Origin: Saprospiraceae bacterium
Lineage (GTDB): Bacteria; Bacteroidota; Bacteroidia; Chitinophagales; Saprospiraceae
DNA: 42,423 nt
Direction: 5' to 3'
Assembly: GCA_026982695.1 (NCBI GenBank)
Contig: JALSGS010000010.1
Span: forward strand, 1 to 42,423
Made by a program: the position numbers and the translations under genes. The notes below the pieces were generated by a model. It saw nothing but the letters and a program-made list of their open reading frames with translations. It had not been told where the DNA came from and did not search any database. Shown one piece after another: positions 33,845 through 41,488 of this stretch (the first letter of the stretch is position 1; each line of letters starts with the position of its first letter).

Positions 33845-34444
33845 CTACTGTGGATAGATGCGCGGCAATAAGAATTGTAGCAACTCTTCTACATTTTGCG
33901 CTACGCTACAGTTTTGTGTGCGCAGATGTACGTGAGGTTGAAGGGGCTTTTCGTAAGGAGCATCTATACCGGTAAACCCCTTGATTTGGCCTTGGCGTGC
34001 CTTGGCATATAGGCCTTTGACGTCGCGTTGTTCGCATACTTCAAGTGGTGCATCTACGAACACCTCGATAAAGTCGTCTTCGCCAATAATGCGGCGCGCC
34101 ATTTGGCGCATTTGCCGAGTGGGGCTGATAAATGCGCACAATGTGATAATACCACTATGGACATAGAGGCGTGCAACTTCGGCGATGCGCCTAATGTTTT
34201 CCACGCGATCTTCAGGGCTAAAAGACAGATCGCTGTTTAACCCTGTACGCATATTGTCGCCATCGAGCACCTGAGCAAAGAACCCCCTGGTAAATAGTTG
34301 ATAATCAAGTTGCTGTGCGATGGTGCTTTTCCCTGAGCCCGATAAGCCAGTGAGCCATACCGCGCAGCTGCGCTGCAGCAGAAAGCGTTGGCGTGCAGCG
34401 CGTGGGATGAGCCGGTCGAAGATGGGGTGAATGTGGTCCGCCAT
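33845..34444 (-). CDS. cysC: Adenylyl-sulfate kinase CysC
   Basis: A 199-residue P-loop kinase. Walker A is WLTGLSGSGKSTIA (about 30-43). LDGDNMRTGLNSDLSFSPEDRVENIRR and FISPTRQMRQMAR bind APS, and FVDAPLEVCEQRDVKGLYAKAR is the lid region. It phosphorylates adenosine 5'-phosphosulfate to PAPS. Together with CysDN it gives PAPS, and CysQ removes the PAP by-product. No PAPS reductase or sulfite reductase gene lies nearby, so the PAPS may feed either sulfotransferases or a reductive pathway encoded elsewhere. First gene of its operon. Confidence 0.96.
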   Translation of the reverse strand: MADHIHPIFDRLIPRAARQRFLLQRSCAVWLTGLSGSGKSTIAQQLDYQLFTRGFFAQVLDGDNMRTGLNSDLSFSPEDRVENIRRIAEVARLYVHSGIITLCAFISPTRQMRQMARRIIGEDDFIEVFVDAPLEVCEQRDVKGLYAKARQGQIKGFTGIDAPYEKPLQPHVHLRTQNCSVAQNVEELLQFLLPRIYPQ

Positions 34445-34501
34445 AGCAGTAGCTCTAAGCCTTTTGTTTTATTTATTGTATGTATGGCGCATTAAGCAGA
34501 G

Positions 34502-34509
34502 CAAAGCTA
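34502..34509 (-). promoter_or_regulatory. Candidate -7 element of the cysC-cysD-cysN operon
   Basis: The minus strand reads TAGCTTTG, an exact TAnnTTTG match, 58 bases before the cysC start. The -33 position lacks a clear TTG. Confidence 0.4.
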
Positions 34510-34581
34510 AGTTTTGCGGTATTTATTGTAGATATTTTCCTCTAAATAACAGCTAGTGGGTTTTTTTTTATGATGAGCCTT

Positions 34582-35880
34582 TTAGGTGGGGTATCCAAAG
34601 ATTTTTTCAAGCCATGAGTTGAGAAAGATGCCATCGGGGTCGTGTATGTGCCTGATGCGATTAAACTGATCCCATTCGGGATACATTTGAGCCAGCTCTT
34701 TGGCTGTGCAAGTGTGTATTTTTCCCCAATGGGGCCTGCCACCGTAGTGTTGAAAAATGGCTTCAACTGTGTGAAAATAGTCCTGCCACGGCATGCCTTT
34801 GAGCTGGTGTACGGCAATGTAGGCACTATTGCGACCTGTGGCTGGCGAAAGCATTAAGTAATCGCCCCGTACAAAGCGGCACTCAATCGGAAAGGCTACG
34901 TGAAAGCGTTGGAAATAGAATGCTTCCTCAAGTGCACGCATGGCTTGCGGAAACTGCTCAATGGGCAAGCTGTATTCCATTTCCATAAATCGAACATAGC
35001 GCGGTGAGGCAAAGAGCCGATAGCTTTGGTCGATGTAGGTGTTGTCGCTGATAAGTGATGCCACGAACTTGTTGACACGAGGAATGCGATGAGGGCGCCA
35101 TTTGCAGTAGTGCATGAGTGCACCTAGTGCTACGTTCTCCAATAGCACTTTGTTGTACCACCATCGCACACCGCGACGAGGTGCTTGTTCTGTTTCGTTC
35201 CATGTTTTGATCTGCAAGGCTTTAGTATAGGGGATCCAATAACACTCTACATTTCGATGGGCTTGCAGGTAGTTGTCAAGCTGGCTGAGCAGCCCGTCGA
35301 GGTGCCCCTTGAAGGTGTGTTCTTTGAGTTGAAAGGCGGGCACACAGCGCAAACTCAGGCGCGTTACAATACCCAGTGTGCCCAATGACACAGCTGCAGC
35401 TCGGAAGCATTCAGCTTGTTGCGTACGACTACAACTGACCAGTTCGCCTCGGCCATCGACAAAGGTGATCGACTCGAGCTGGGTGGCCAATATGCCGAAC
35501 TGTATTCCTGTGCCGTGGGTGCCGGTAAGTAGCGCACCAGCAATGGATTGGGCATCGATATCGCCCAAGTTTTCCATAGCCAGTCCTTGTTGTGCGAGCG
35601 CGGGTCCTAAGTGGCGTAGCCGCGTACCGGCTCGTACGGTAGCAATACGGCGCGTGTGGTCGATGGCTTCAATGCCCGCCCATCGGTCGAGCGACACGAG
35701 CAGATCATCAGTTTGGATCAGTGGCATCCAGCTATGGCCGGCGCCCATCACCCGAATCCGGCGCCCCTCTTTTCGGGCGCGTCGTACCAACTGGATGATG
35801 GCTTCTTCGGAGTCGGGATAGCAGATCGTAGCTGGTCGAAACTGCAAATTGCCACCCCAATTGCGAATAGTTGGGCTCAT
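34582..35880 (-). CDS. FAD-linked oxidase of the D-arabinono-1,4-lactone/alditol oxidase family
   Basis: ATG at 35880 (MSPTIRNWGGNLQF) matches the family start better than the opening nine codons earlier, giving about 432 residues. The N-terminal FAD (PCMH-type) domain has VMGAGHSWMPL, whose His is the covalent flavin attachment site in alditol oxidase. SIAGALLTGTHGTG lies in the same domain. The C-terminal ALO domain has the characteristic YGGRPHWGKIHT and FLNSWLEKIFG. Members oxidise sugar lactones or alditols with oxygen, giving hydrogen peroxide. The exact substrate is not predictable. It lies on the same strand as the VOC gene upstream (42 bases apart) and could belong to that operon. 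Confidence 0.88.
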   Translation of the reverse strand: MSPTIRNWGGNLQFRPATICYPDSEEAIIQLVRRARKEGRRIRVMGAGHSWMPLIQTDDLLVSLDRWAGIEAIDHTRRIATVRAGTRLRHLGPALAQQGLAMENLGDIDAQSIAGALLTGTHGTGIQFGILATQLESITFVDGRGELVSCSRTQQAECFRAAAVSLGTLGIVTRLSLRCVPAFQLKEHTFKGHLDGLLSQLDNYLQAHRNVECYWIPYTKALQIKTWNETEQAPRRGVRWWYNKVLLENVALGALMHYCKWRPHRIPRVNKFVASLISDNTYIDQSYRLFASPRYVRFMEMEYSLPIEQFPQAMRALEEAFYFQRFHVAFPIECRFVRGDYLMLSPATGRNSAYIAVHQLKGMPWQDYFHTVEAIFQHYGGRPHWGKIHTCTAKELAQMYPEWDQFNRIRHIHDPDGIFLNSWLEKIFGYPT

Positions 35881-35922
35881 AATATGTCTATGTTTTTGCA
35901 GCGACAAGTATGGGGTGGTAGC

Positions 35923-36294
35923 TCATGGCAATAGTTGCGTGAACTCTATGGTGTGCCCATCGGGATCGGACAGAAAAATTTGCCAAGCACCGTCGGGGCG
36001 CGTCTTAGGTCCTCGAAAACTGAGGCCTTTGCTGCGCAAGTGTTGGGCTACTGCCTGAATATCGCTTACTAAAAGGGCGAAGTGATTGCCACGGCTAGCA
36101 CTGTGTACCGGTTCAGTACGCCCGCCAATGAGGTGCAGCTCAAAACCATCTCCTAAGCCAAACCATGCACCGGGAAAGTCGAATGCAGGGCGAGGTAATT
36201 GAGACAACTCCAATACCTCTTTATAAAAGGCAATGCTTCGCGCTACATCGGCGACGTGTAGTGCGACGTGGTGAATTCTCTGCAAATACTTCAT
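35923..36294 (-). CDS. VOC (glyoxalase/bleomycin resistance) family protein
   Basis: A 123-residue single vicinal-oxygen-chelate domain protein built of two beta-alpha-beta-beta-beta halves. HHVALHVADVARSIAFYKEVLEL (about 8-30) gives the first metal His. FELHLIGG (about 51-58), HFALLVSDIQA (about 71-81) and DPDGHTIEFTQ (about 110-120) supply the other ligands. The most similar known group is lactoylglutathione-lyase-like and methylmalonyl-CoA-epimerase-like. The reaction is unknown. Its ATG overlaps the TetR stop codon by four bases (ATGA), a sign of translational coupling. Confidence 0.88.
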   Translation of the reverse strand: MKYLQRIHHVALHVADVARSIAFYKEVLELSQLPRPAFDFPGAWFGLGDGFELHLIGGRTEPVHSASRGNHFALLVSDIQAVAQHLRSKGLSFRGPKTRPDGAWQIFLSDPDGHTIEFTQLLP

Positions 36295-36905
36295 GATGTA
36301 GATGTGGTAGTGTGCAGCAATCCTTCCATGAGTAAAGTAACTAAGTCGTCTTCTAGTTGTTTCGGGCTGATTGCGCGTTTCTTTGGGTGCGAGTAGTGCA
36401 ACCAGCGTACTGCATTGAGTATGGTGTACAAAATTGTGTGTGGGTTGAGCGGCTTAAACGCGCCTTGAGCAATGCCCTGTTCAATGATGCGAAGGAAGCG
36501 GCGCTCGTAATCTCTCCGCATAGCGCGGAAAGCTGACAGCCATGGCTCGCTCATATGCCGCCATTCGTCGTTGAAGACGGTAAGAGATGTGATGTCGTGT
36601 AGGGCCACTTCAATGTGTAGCTTGATGAGTGCACGTACTTGTGCTGCAGCAGATGCTTGTGGCATAGCTTCCACTTGGCTGATGCCATCGAGAAAGCGCT
36701 CGGCATTGTCGAAACATATCTTGCGCAAGATCTCTTCTTTGCCACCAATATGGCTGTACAAGCTAGAAGGCTTGAGCCCCAGTGCCCTAGCTAGATCGCG
36801 CATCGAAGTGGCTGAGTATCCCTTTTCTTGAAATAGGCGTGCGGCTACTTTGAAGATCTCTTCCTTACGCGGCGTCATGGTGTGAGGTGCTTCTTCTCGT
36901 TTCAT
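36291..36905 (-). CDS. TetR/AcrR family transcriptional regulator (PaaR-like)
   Basis: ATG at 36905 (MKREEAPHTMTPRKEEIF) is chosen; the frame opens upstream to 36974 but that would overlap the reductase gene. About 204 residues. The DNA-binding domain includes IFKVAARLFQEKGYSATSMRDLARALGLKPSSLYSHIGGKEEIL, typical of TetR. The helical C-terminal domain would bind a small ligand. It lies in the middle of the reductase-tetR-VOC operon. I infer that it represses this operon through the palindrome at 38063-38076. Acyl-CoA or phenylacetyl-CoA type ligands are plausible by analogy only. Confidence 0.9.
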   Translation of the reverse strand: MKREEAPHTMTPRKEEIFKVAARLFQEKGYSATSMRDLARALGLKPSSLYSHIGGKEEILRKICFDNAERFLDGISQVEAMPQASAAAQVRALIKLHIEVALHDITSLTVFNDEWRHMSEPWLSAFRAMRRDYERRFLRIIEQGIAQGAFKPLNPHTILYTILNAVRWLHYSHPKKRAISPKQLEDDLVTLLMEGLLHTTTSTS

Positions 36906-36966
36906 GGCAATTCGATATAGGACAAAAATGGCACTTTGTTGGCACAAGCCGCGTGCAAATCGATAT

Positions 36967-38040
36967 TTACTCATCGAAGCTCAAACGTACCCGCTCTGTA
37001 AGTGGGTGCGACTGGCAGGTAAGCACATAACCAGCAGCTACCTCATCTGCCTCTAAGCCATAATTGACATCCATCGCTACTTGCCCTTCTAATACCTTTG
37101 CCTTGCACGTACAACACACACCGCCTTTGCAGGCAAAAGGCAAGTCAGCACCTGCCTGTAAGGCCGCATCGAGAATGGTTTGCCCTTTTTGCCTCAGCGA
37201 AAAGTCGAAAGTTTGCCCGTCGAGAGTGGCGGTAATCAAAGATGAGGCTACCAAGCGATCGTCTTTCTGTTCTTTGCCTTTTGCGGCGCGCCTTTGACCT
37301 GGCACACTGAACAATTCGTAATGTACGTGTGATGCAGGCACCTCTAACTCTTCAACCAAAGTGCGTTTGAGATTCTGGGCCATGTCGCCAGGCCCACACA
37401 GATAATAACCGTCAATTTCTAAAGGCATGAATAATTTGCCGGCAAACTGTCGCAATTTTTCAGCCGTAAGGCGACCAAAGAAAAGCTCAGCTCCTGGATG
37501 CTCGCGGCTGAGCAAATGGTACAAAGAAAAGCGCGAAAGGTATTTGTTTTTCAATGCTTCGAGCTCCTCGAGAAAGATAATCGAATCAGTGGTGCGATTG
37601 CCGTAAAATAGTAAAAATGACGCCCGATCGTCCTGGGTCAATACCGTCTTGACCATACTCATAATAGGAGTGATGCCACTGCCTGCCGCAAAGGCGACAA
37701 AAGCTTTGCCAGCAAAATCAGATGGCAATACAAAGCTCCCCATCGGGGGCATCACATCGAGCGACATGCCTGCACGTAGCTGGGTGTGAGCCCAGGTGGA
37801 AAATTTGCCGCCAGCCACCCGCTTAATGGCAATGCGCCAACACCCTTCGTGGGGCGCACTGCACAGTGAATAGGTGCGGCGCACTTCTTCGCCATCTATC
37901 ACTGTGCGAAGCGTCAGATGTTGCCCTGGCGCATAGCGAAAACTCGGCTGCAGCGAGGCGGGTACCTCTAGTGCCACACTGACACACTCGGCAGTTTCGC
38001 GTCTCACTTCTGCGATGCGTAAGGAGTGAAATCGGGACAT
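36967..38040 (-). CDS. paaE: PaaE-like flavin/2Fe-2S oxidoreductase (phenylacetyl-CoA epoxidase subunit E family)
   Basis: ATG at 38040 (MSRFHSLRIAEVRRET) is chosen over the upstream opening at 38091, because the palindrome and -7 element lie upstream of it. About 357 residues. The FAD-binding barrel has RRTYSLCSAP, the NAD(P) domain has AAGSGITPIMSM and YYLCGPGDM. A C-terminal plant-type ferredoxin domain has C-x4-C-x2-C (PFACKGGVCCTCKA) plus a final Cys about 30 residues on (VLTCQS). The domain order FNR-ferredoxin is that of PaaE and related ring-oxygenase reductases. No paaABCD genes are in the window, so it may serve another monooxygenase or desaturase. Confidence 0.87.
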   Translation of the reverse strand: MSRFHSLRIAEVRRETAECVSVALEVPASLQPSFRYAPGQHLTLRTVIDGEEVRRTYSLCSAPHEGCWRIAIKRVAGGKFSTWAHTQLRAGMSLDVMPPMGSFVLPSDFAGKAFVAFAAGSGITPIMSMVKTVLTQDDRASFLLFYGNRTTDSIIFLEELEALKNKYLSRFSLYHLLSREHPGAELFFGRLTAEKLRQFAGKLFMPLEIDGYYLCGPGDMAQNLKRTLVEELEVPASHVHYELFSVPGQRRAAKGKEQKDDRLVASSLITATLDGQTFDFSLRQKGQTILDAALQAGADLPFACKGGVCCTCKAKVLEGQVAMDVNYGLEADEVAAGYVLTCQSHPLTERVRLSFDE

Positions 38041-38062
38041 GGGCAATATGCAATTAAGAGTA

Positions 38063-38076
38063 CGAACATTTGTTCG
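38063..38076. promoter_or_regulatory. Palindromic operator, probable TetR (PaaR-like) binding site
   Basis: CGAACA and TGTTCG are perfect inverted arms with a 2-base spacer. The site begins one base after the -7 box of the reductase promoter, overlapping the expected transcription start. As I recall, the Thermus PaaR site is CNAACGNNCGTTNG, and this palindrome has the same layout with one symmetrical change. The pairing with the TetR in this operon is inference. Confidence 0.7.
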
Positions 38077-38077
38077 G

Positions 38078-38110
38078 CAAATATAAGCCAAAAACTGCGC
38101 AAACGATCAA
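38078..38110 (-). promoter_or_regulatory. Promoter of the paaE-tetR-VOC operon
   Basis: The minus strand carries TTG (38108-38110), a 22-base spacer, then TATATTTG (38078-38085), an exact -7 consensus. Transcription would start within the operator palindrome. Confidence 0.65.
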
Positions 38111-38125
38111 GGCGAACTGAGCAGC

Positions 38126-38160
38126 AAAAAGGGGCAGTGACATGCCATCACTGCCCCTTT
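38126..38160 (-). terminator. Intrinsic terminator of the T9SS hydrolase gene
   Basis: AAAGGGGCAGTGA and TCACTGCCCCTTT form a perfect 13-bp stem with a 7-base loop. On the minus strand it is followed by a T-run (TTTTTGCTG), 23 bases after the hydrolase stop codon. The symmetrical A/T flanks could also stop transcription in the other direction. Confidence 0.88.
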
Positions 38161-38183
38161 ACTTGGGTGCAAAGAAGTGCTTT

Positions 38184-39620
38184 TCATTGCAGAACGATGC
38201 GTTTTTGCCAGCGATAGCGCGGACTTGTACCTTGCAACAGGTACCACCCACGAGGCAAATGAGCTACTGGAATTTCGTGTACCTCATTACTCCCTGTGTA
38301 TTGATAGACCTTACGCCCGTGAGCATCAAATAGATCCAGTTGAGTAGTTTGTTCTACCCCTTGAATGTACAAGTAGTCCGTAGTAGGATTGGGCCAAACT
38401 TTAAGTCGGGGCGGCGTGACCCAAGTAGTAGGCGTGAGCGTGCCAATTTGTTGATATATTTGAAAAAACAGTGCTGTGTTGAGTACGGCAGGTGCGACAC
38501 ATTGACCATGATCGCTGGTAGGACTGACGTCGTAGGCAAACAGATCGATTGCCCCTAAAGCATTCATGGTTGAATCTGCCACAATGCTATTTAGAAAAGG
38601 CACTTGATCGTCAGCCGTGCAATAGTACAAGCGCGTAGGGGCTTGAGCTGGCCAGGTATGTGTATCATTATCGGCTAAAGCTAAGTTAAAGGGGTGATCG
38701 GGCTGAGTAAGCAAGGCATCGATGAGTGTATCTTGGAATATGAATCGAGGAATTTGTGCCCCTTCATTGAGTAGCAGCAATGAGTTTAGTGCTGTAGTGA
38801 GCTGAATGAGGTTGATCGTTCCATCGTAGTAGGATTCTATAAAGGGTACGTAATCAGGCTTGAACACCTGCTCGAGGCTATCATAGAGCTGATACACTTC
38901 GTTGTAGCCCATGACGAGATTGGGCAGATAGCCCGAAAAAAAGTATTCTGCTTCGCTCAACACCATATCGCGCATGACCCCAGAGATGCTGTAAGGTCCT
39001 GACAAATGCGCTGCTGCTGTGACTTCAAACTCATCGGCATAAGCTAATTCGATGGACCGATGCAGTGCCATGCTGGCATGCCCACCTTGCGAATAACCCG
39101 TCACGAAGAGCTGGTCGTTGATGTGTATTGCATCGGATTGAGCAATGTAGGCTTTTACGGCGCGCAGCATGTCCAATGCGGCCCACGCTTCCGAATCGGC
39201 ATGTACGTAGGGATGGAAACCACGTGAGGCACCCAACCCCAGATAGTCGGCAGCTGAAGTGATATAGCCCAACCCCCCAAATAGAATGGGCAAGATGTCG
39301 CCTGACAGGTTGCTTGGCACATCGTCTTTAGATGTGGAAGTGCCGTGTTGGTAGCAGAGTATGGGGAAAACTTTGGTAGTATCGGCTGGCACGACCAATA
39401 AGCCCGAAGCGGTATCGGGCATGCCCTGTACATCAACGGTTGTGTATAGGACTTTATATAAATCTACGCCGTAGTTAATAAGCGGAGTGCCGAATTGTGC
39501 CTTGAGCTCGTCCTTTGTTTGGTGCCCTAAGTATGTTATGTCGACCAGTTCTTGCCCTGTGAGTGGGCCACATGCCAAAAATAGTACGGGTAGCAAGAAG
39601 TAATGTATCAATTGTTTCAT
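38184..39620 (-). CDS. T9SS-exported alpha/beta hydrolase (lipase/esterase-like)
   Basis: ATG at 39620 begins a signal peptide (MKQLIHYFLLPVLFLACG); the frame opens 16 codons upstream. About 478 residues. The alpha/beta hydrolase core has the nucleophile elbow GYSQGG (about residue 180), an oxyanion-side YQHGTS, and late DHGQC that may supply the catalytic His. The pattern AADYLGLGAS after the first part resembles secretory lipases. The last ~80 residues (LKVWPNPTTDYLYIQG ... PRGWYLLQGTS ... RIVLQ) are a type A T9SS sorting domain. It is therefore secreted across the outer membrane and probably bound to the surface. Substrate unknown. Confidence 0.88.
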   Translation of the reverse strand: MKQLIHYFLLPVLFLACGPLTGQELVDITYLGHQTKDELKAQFGTPLINYGVDLYKVLYTTVDVQGMPDTASGLLVVPADTTKVFPILCYQHGTSTSKDDVPSNLSGDILPILFGGLGYITSAADYLGLGASRGFHPYVHADSEAWAALDMLRAVKAYIAQSDAIHINDQLFVTGYSQGGHASMALHRSIELAYADEFEVTAAAHLSGPYSISGVMRDMVLSEAEYFFSGYLPNLVMGYNEVYQLYDSLEQVFKPDYVPFIESYYDGTINLIQLTTALNSLLLLNEGAQIPRFIFQDTLIDALLTQPDHPFNLALADNDTHTWPAQAPTRLYYCTADDQVPFLNSIVADSTMNALGAIDLFAYDVSPTSDHGQCVAPAVLNTALFFQIYQQIGTLTPTTWVTPPRLKVWPNPTTDYLYIQGVEQTTQLDLFDAHGRKVYQYTGSNEVHEIPVAHLPRGWYLLQGTSPRYRWQKRIVLQ

Positions 39621-39995
39621 GGAGTTCGTTGTTTTGTGAGGTGAATACATACTTTCTCGACTTGCCAACCTGCACAGACAGTTAAGGGTGAATGGCTGTG
39701 CGATGTATTATCCTATTGGTAATAATAGGGCATAGAATACATATGTGAGGCACGAAAAAGTAAGGAAATATAAAATAATAAAACCAGCTGTTTGGTGGGA
39801 TGAGTCGATATATTGTTTGGATGCCTCGACATTGCTAGCGACCTGTGAGGCAGGATGGAATCAACAACGTTGATCGCAGCTAGTTACACATGACATGGCT
39901 AATCCAAAAAGTAGGGGAGTGTAAAACCAGCCAGGTGCAATATGTGCTTTTGAGTTGGTGAGGCACTTGTATTATAGTGTCTTTGTGTTGTGTGG
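39621..39995. other. Intergenic region upstream of the T9SS hydrolase gene
   Basis: No gene is supported. A short inverted repeat CCTATT/AATAGG with a 6-base spacer lies at 39712-39729 in AT-rich sequence and could be a regulatory site of the minus-strand hydrolase gene. No TAnnTTTG box is seen. Confidence 0.5.
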
Positions 39996-40535
39996 TTAGC
40001 ACCTACACTTTTTCTTGATCAGGGCAATCAAGGCTTCGTGTGAGTACATCAGCTCACAGGTTATTTCATAGAGCTTTTCAAATTCGGTGAGCATTAGACG
40101 CATTTCATTGGGCAAGTCTTCGAGCGATTTTTTCTTATACTGATAGTAAGTGTGCAAGCTGGTGAGCACGGCTTCCAGTTCTTTGGCTTTCTTCTCGAAA
40201 AGGGCGATAGTTTCTTGCATTTCCCGTGTGAATCGGTGTACATCAACGGTGTGTCCATTGGATGCAGCAGTTAATTCGGAAAGGTCGGCAAGTACCAACA
40301 TACGCGGATCTACACCGAATACTTCTGAGATGCGGAATAGATTGCACACTTTTGGCTCAGCCGTACCCTTTTCATATGAGGCAATATTACCTCGATTGAG
40401 CCCAACACGTTCGGCCAGCTCTTCCTGGCTCATACCCATGAGCTTGCGTAAATGGCGCAAATTGCTGGCAAGAAAGTGGGTAGCTTTAGTGCTTTTCTGA
40501 CCGTTTGTTTCCATCTGATCCGCGTGTTTGACCAT
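39996..40535 (-). CDS. XRE-family helix-turn-helix transcriptional regulator
   Basis: The frame opens at 40598, but the leading codons are AT-rich and intergenic-like, so I place the start at ATG 40535 (MVKHADQMETNG), with ATG 40514 as another option. About 179 residues. The Cro/CI-type DNA-binding domain reads LRHLRKLMGMSQEELAERVG and LNRGNIASYEKGTAEPKV (about 25-75). The C-terminal part is a helical, charged, coiled-coil-like region ending KKKCRC. It is divergent from the ECF sigma gene across about 230 bases, so it may regulate that gene or itself. No membrane segment is present. Confidence 0.85.
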   Translation of the reverse strand: MVKHADQMETNGQKSTKATHFLASNLRHLRKLMGMSQEELAERVGLNRGNIASYEKGTAEPKVCNLFRISEVFGVDPRMLVLADLSELTAASNGHTVDVHRFTREMQETIALFEKKAKELEAVLTSLHTYYQYKKKSLEDLPNEMRLMLTEFEKLYEITCELMYSHEALIALIKKKCRC

Positions 40536-40707
40536 TTTGACCAGCAATTTTAGGGATTTGGCGTAAAAAATTTTTCCATTGCATGCAATCTTGCTCACCT
40601 TCCTGAATCACATAGGGAACAGTATTTGTGGTGCCTAAGTTTACCGTGATCGAGAGATAGTTAAAAAAGTATTAAAGTATCTGAAAATAGTCTAAATAGT
40701 AAAAATT

Positions 40708-40741
40708 TTTGACACAAAACCCCGTTTGATTCGTACTTTTG
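40708..40741 (+). promoter_or_regulatory. Promoter of the ECF sigma-factor gene
   Basis: TTTG (40708-40711), a 22-base spacer, and TACTTTTG (40734-40741) match the Bacteroidota -33/-7 pattern, 27 bases before the start codon. Confidence 0.65.
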
Positions 40742-40768
40742 TAAACTGAAATTACATTTCATAAAGAG

Positions 40769-41320
40769 ATGCCTCAAGTAAATGGAGAACCAAAAAACCT
40801 GGCTGTCATGATTAAGGAAATTTATCCACTCATTGAAGAGGTGGAGCCCACATTGCGCGCCTTTGCACTCAAGTTGACGGGCAACGAGCAAGATGCCAAT
40901 GATCTTTACCAAGATACCATCTACCGAATCATGTCTAATGCAGAAAAGTTCAAACCCAACACAAACTTTAAAGCATGGGCAGTGACGATAATGCGAAATA
41001 TCTTCATCAATAATTATCGCAAGAAAGTACGTCGAGGCGTTATTCTCGATCAAACACCGAATAATTACTATATCAATTCGGGTGAGCGGGTGGTGGAGAA
41101 CGATGCAGAGATGAAGATTTCGTATCGAGATCTTCTCAAACTGGTCAGCAAGTTACCTGAAGACTTCAAGCGACCTTTCTGGATGGCTTACAAGGGCTAC
41201 AAGTACGATGAGATAGCAGAAGAATTGAATGCACCTTTAGGCACGATTAAGAGTCGCATTTTCTTTGCACGTCGAAAATTGCGCAAGATGTATGAGGCGC
41301 GAAATCGGGTACGTGCCTGA
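40769..41320 (+). CDS. ECF-type RNA polymerase sigma factor
   Basis: A 183-residue sigma-70 family protein. Region 2 holds DANDLYQDTIYRIMSNAEKF and FKAWAVTIMRNIFINNYRKKVRR (about 37-90). A linker follows (PNNYYINSG), then region 4 with YKYDEIAEELNAPLGTIKSRIFFARRKLRKM (about 145-176). Regions 1 and 3 are absent. No anti-sigma gene follows: a terminator comes next, then a peptidase. That resembles the stand-alone ECF factors of Bacteroidota that are controlled by level rather than by a membrane anti-sigma factor, which is inference. Met14 is an alternative start. Confidence 0.94.
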   Translation: MPQVNGEPKNLAVMIKEIYPLIEEVEPTLRAFALKLTGNEQDANDLYQDTIYRIMSNAEKFKPNTNFKAWAVTIMRNIFINNYRKKVRRGVILDQTPNNYYINSGERVVENDAEMKISYRDLLKLVSKLPEDFKRPFWMAYKGYKYDEIAEELNAPLGTIKSRIFFARRKLRKMYEARNRVRA

Positions 41321-41358
41321 ATACATGAGAAGAGATTAAAGCCAAATGATGTTATAAA

Positions 41359-41395
41359 GGGTCGACAGCACTGCCGACCCTTCTTTTTTGTTTTT
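41359..41395 (+). terminator. Intrinsic terminator of the ECF sigma-factor gene
   Basis: GGGTCG-A-CA pairs with TG-C-CGACCC (one internal mismatch, 4-base loop), followed directly by TTCTTTTTTGTTTTT. It is 38 bases after the stop codon. Confidence 0.88.
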
Positions 41396-41488
41396 AGCTG
41401 AGGCTAATGGGTTATTTGTATTTTGCAGAGCACTTATATTGCTGAAGCGAGCTATAGTTATTCACCCAAAGACCGAACAGAACAGGCT

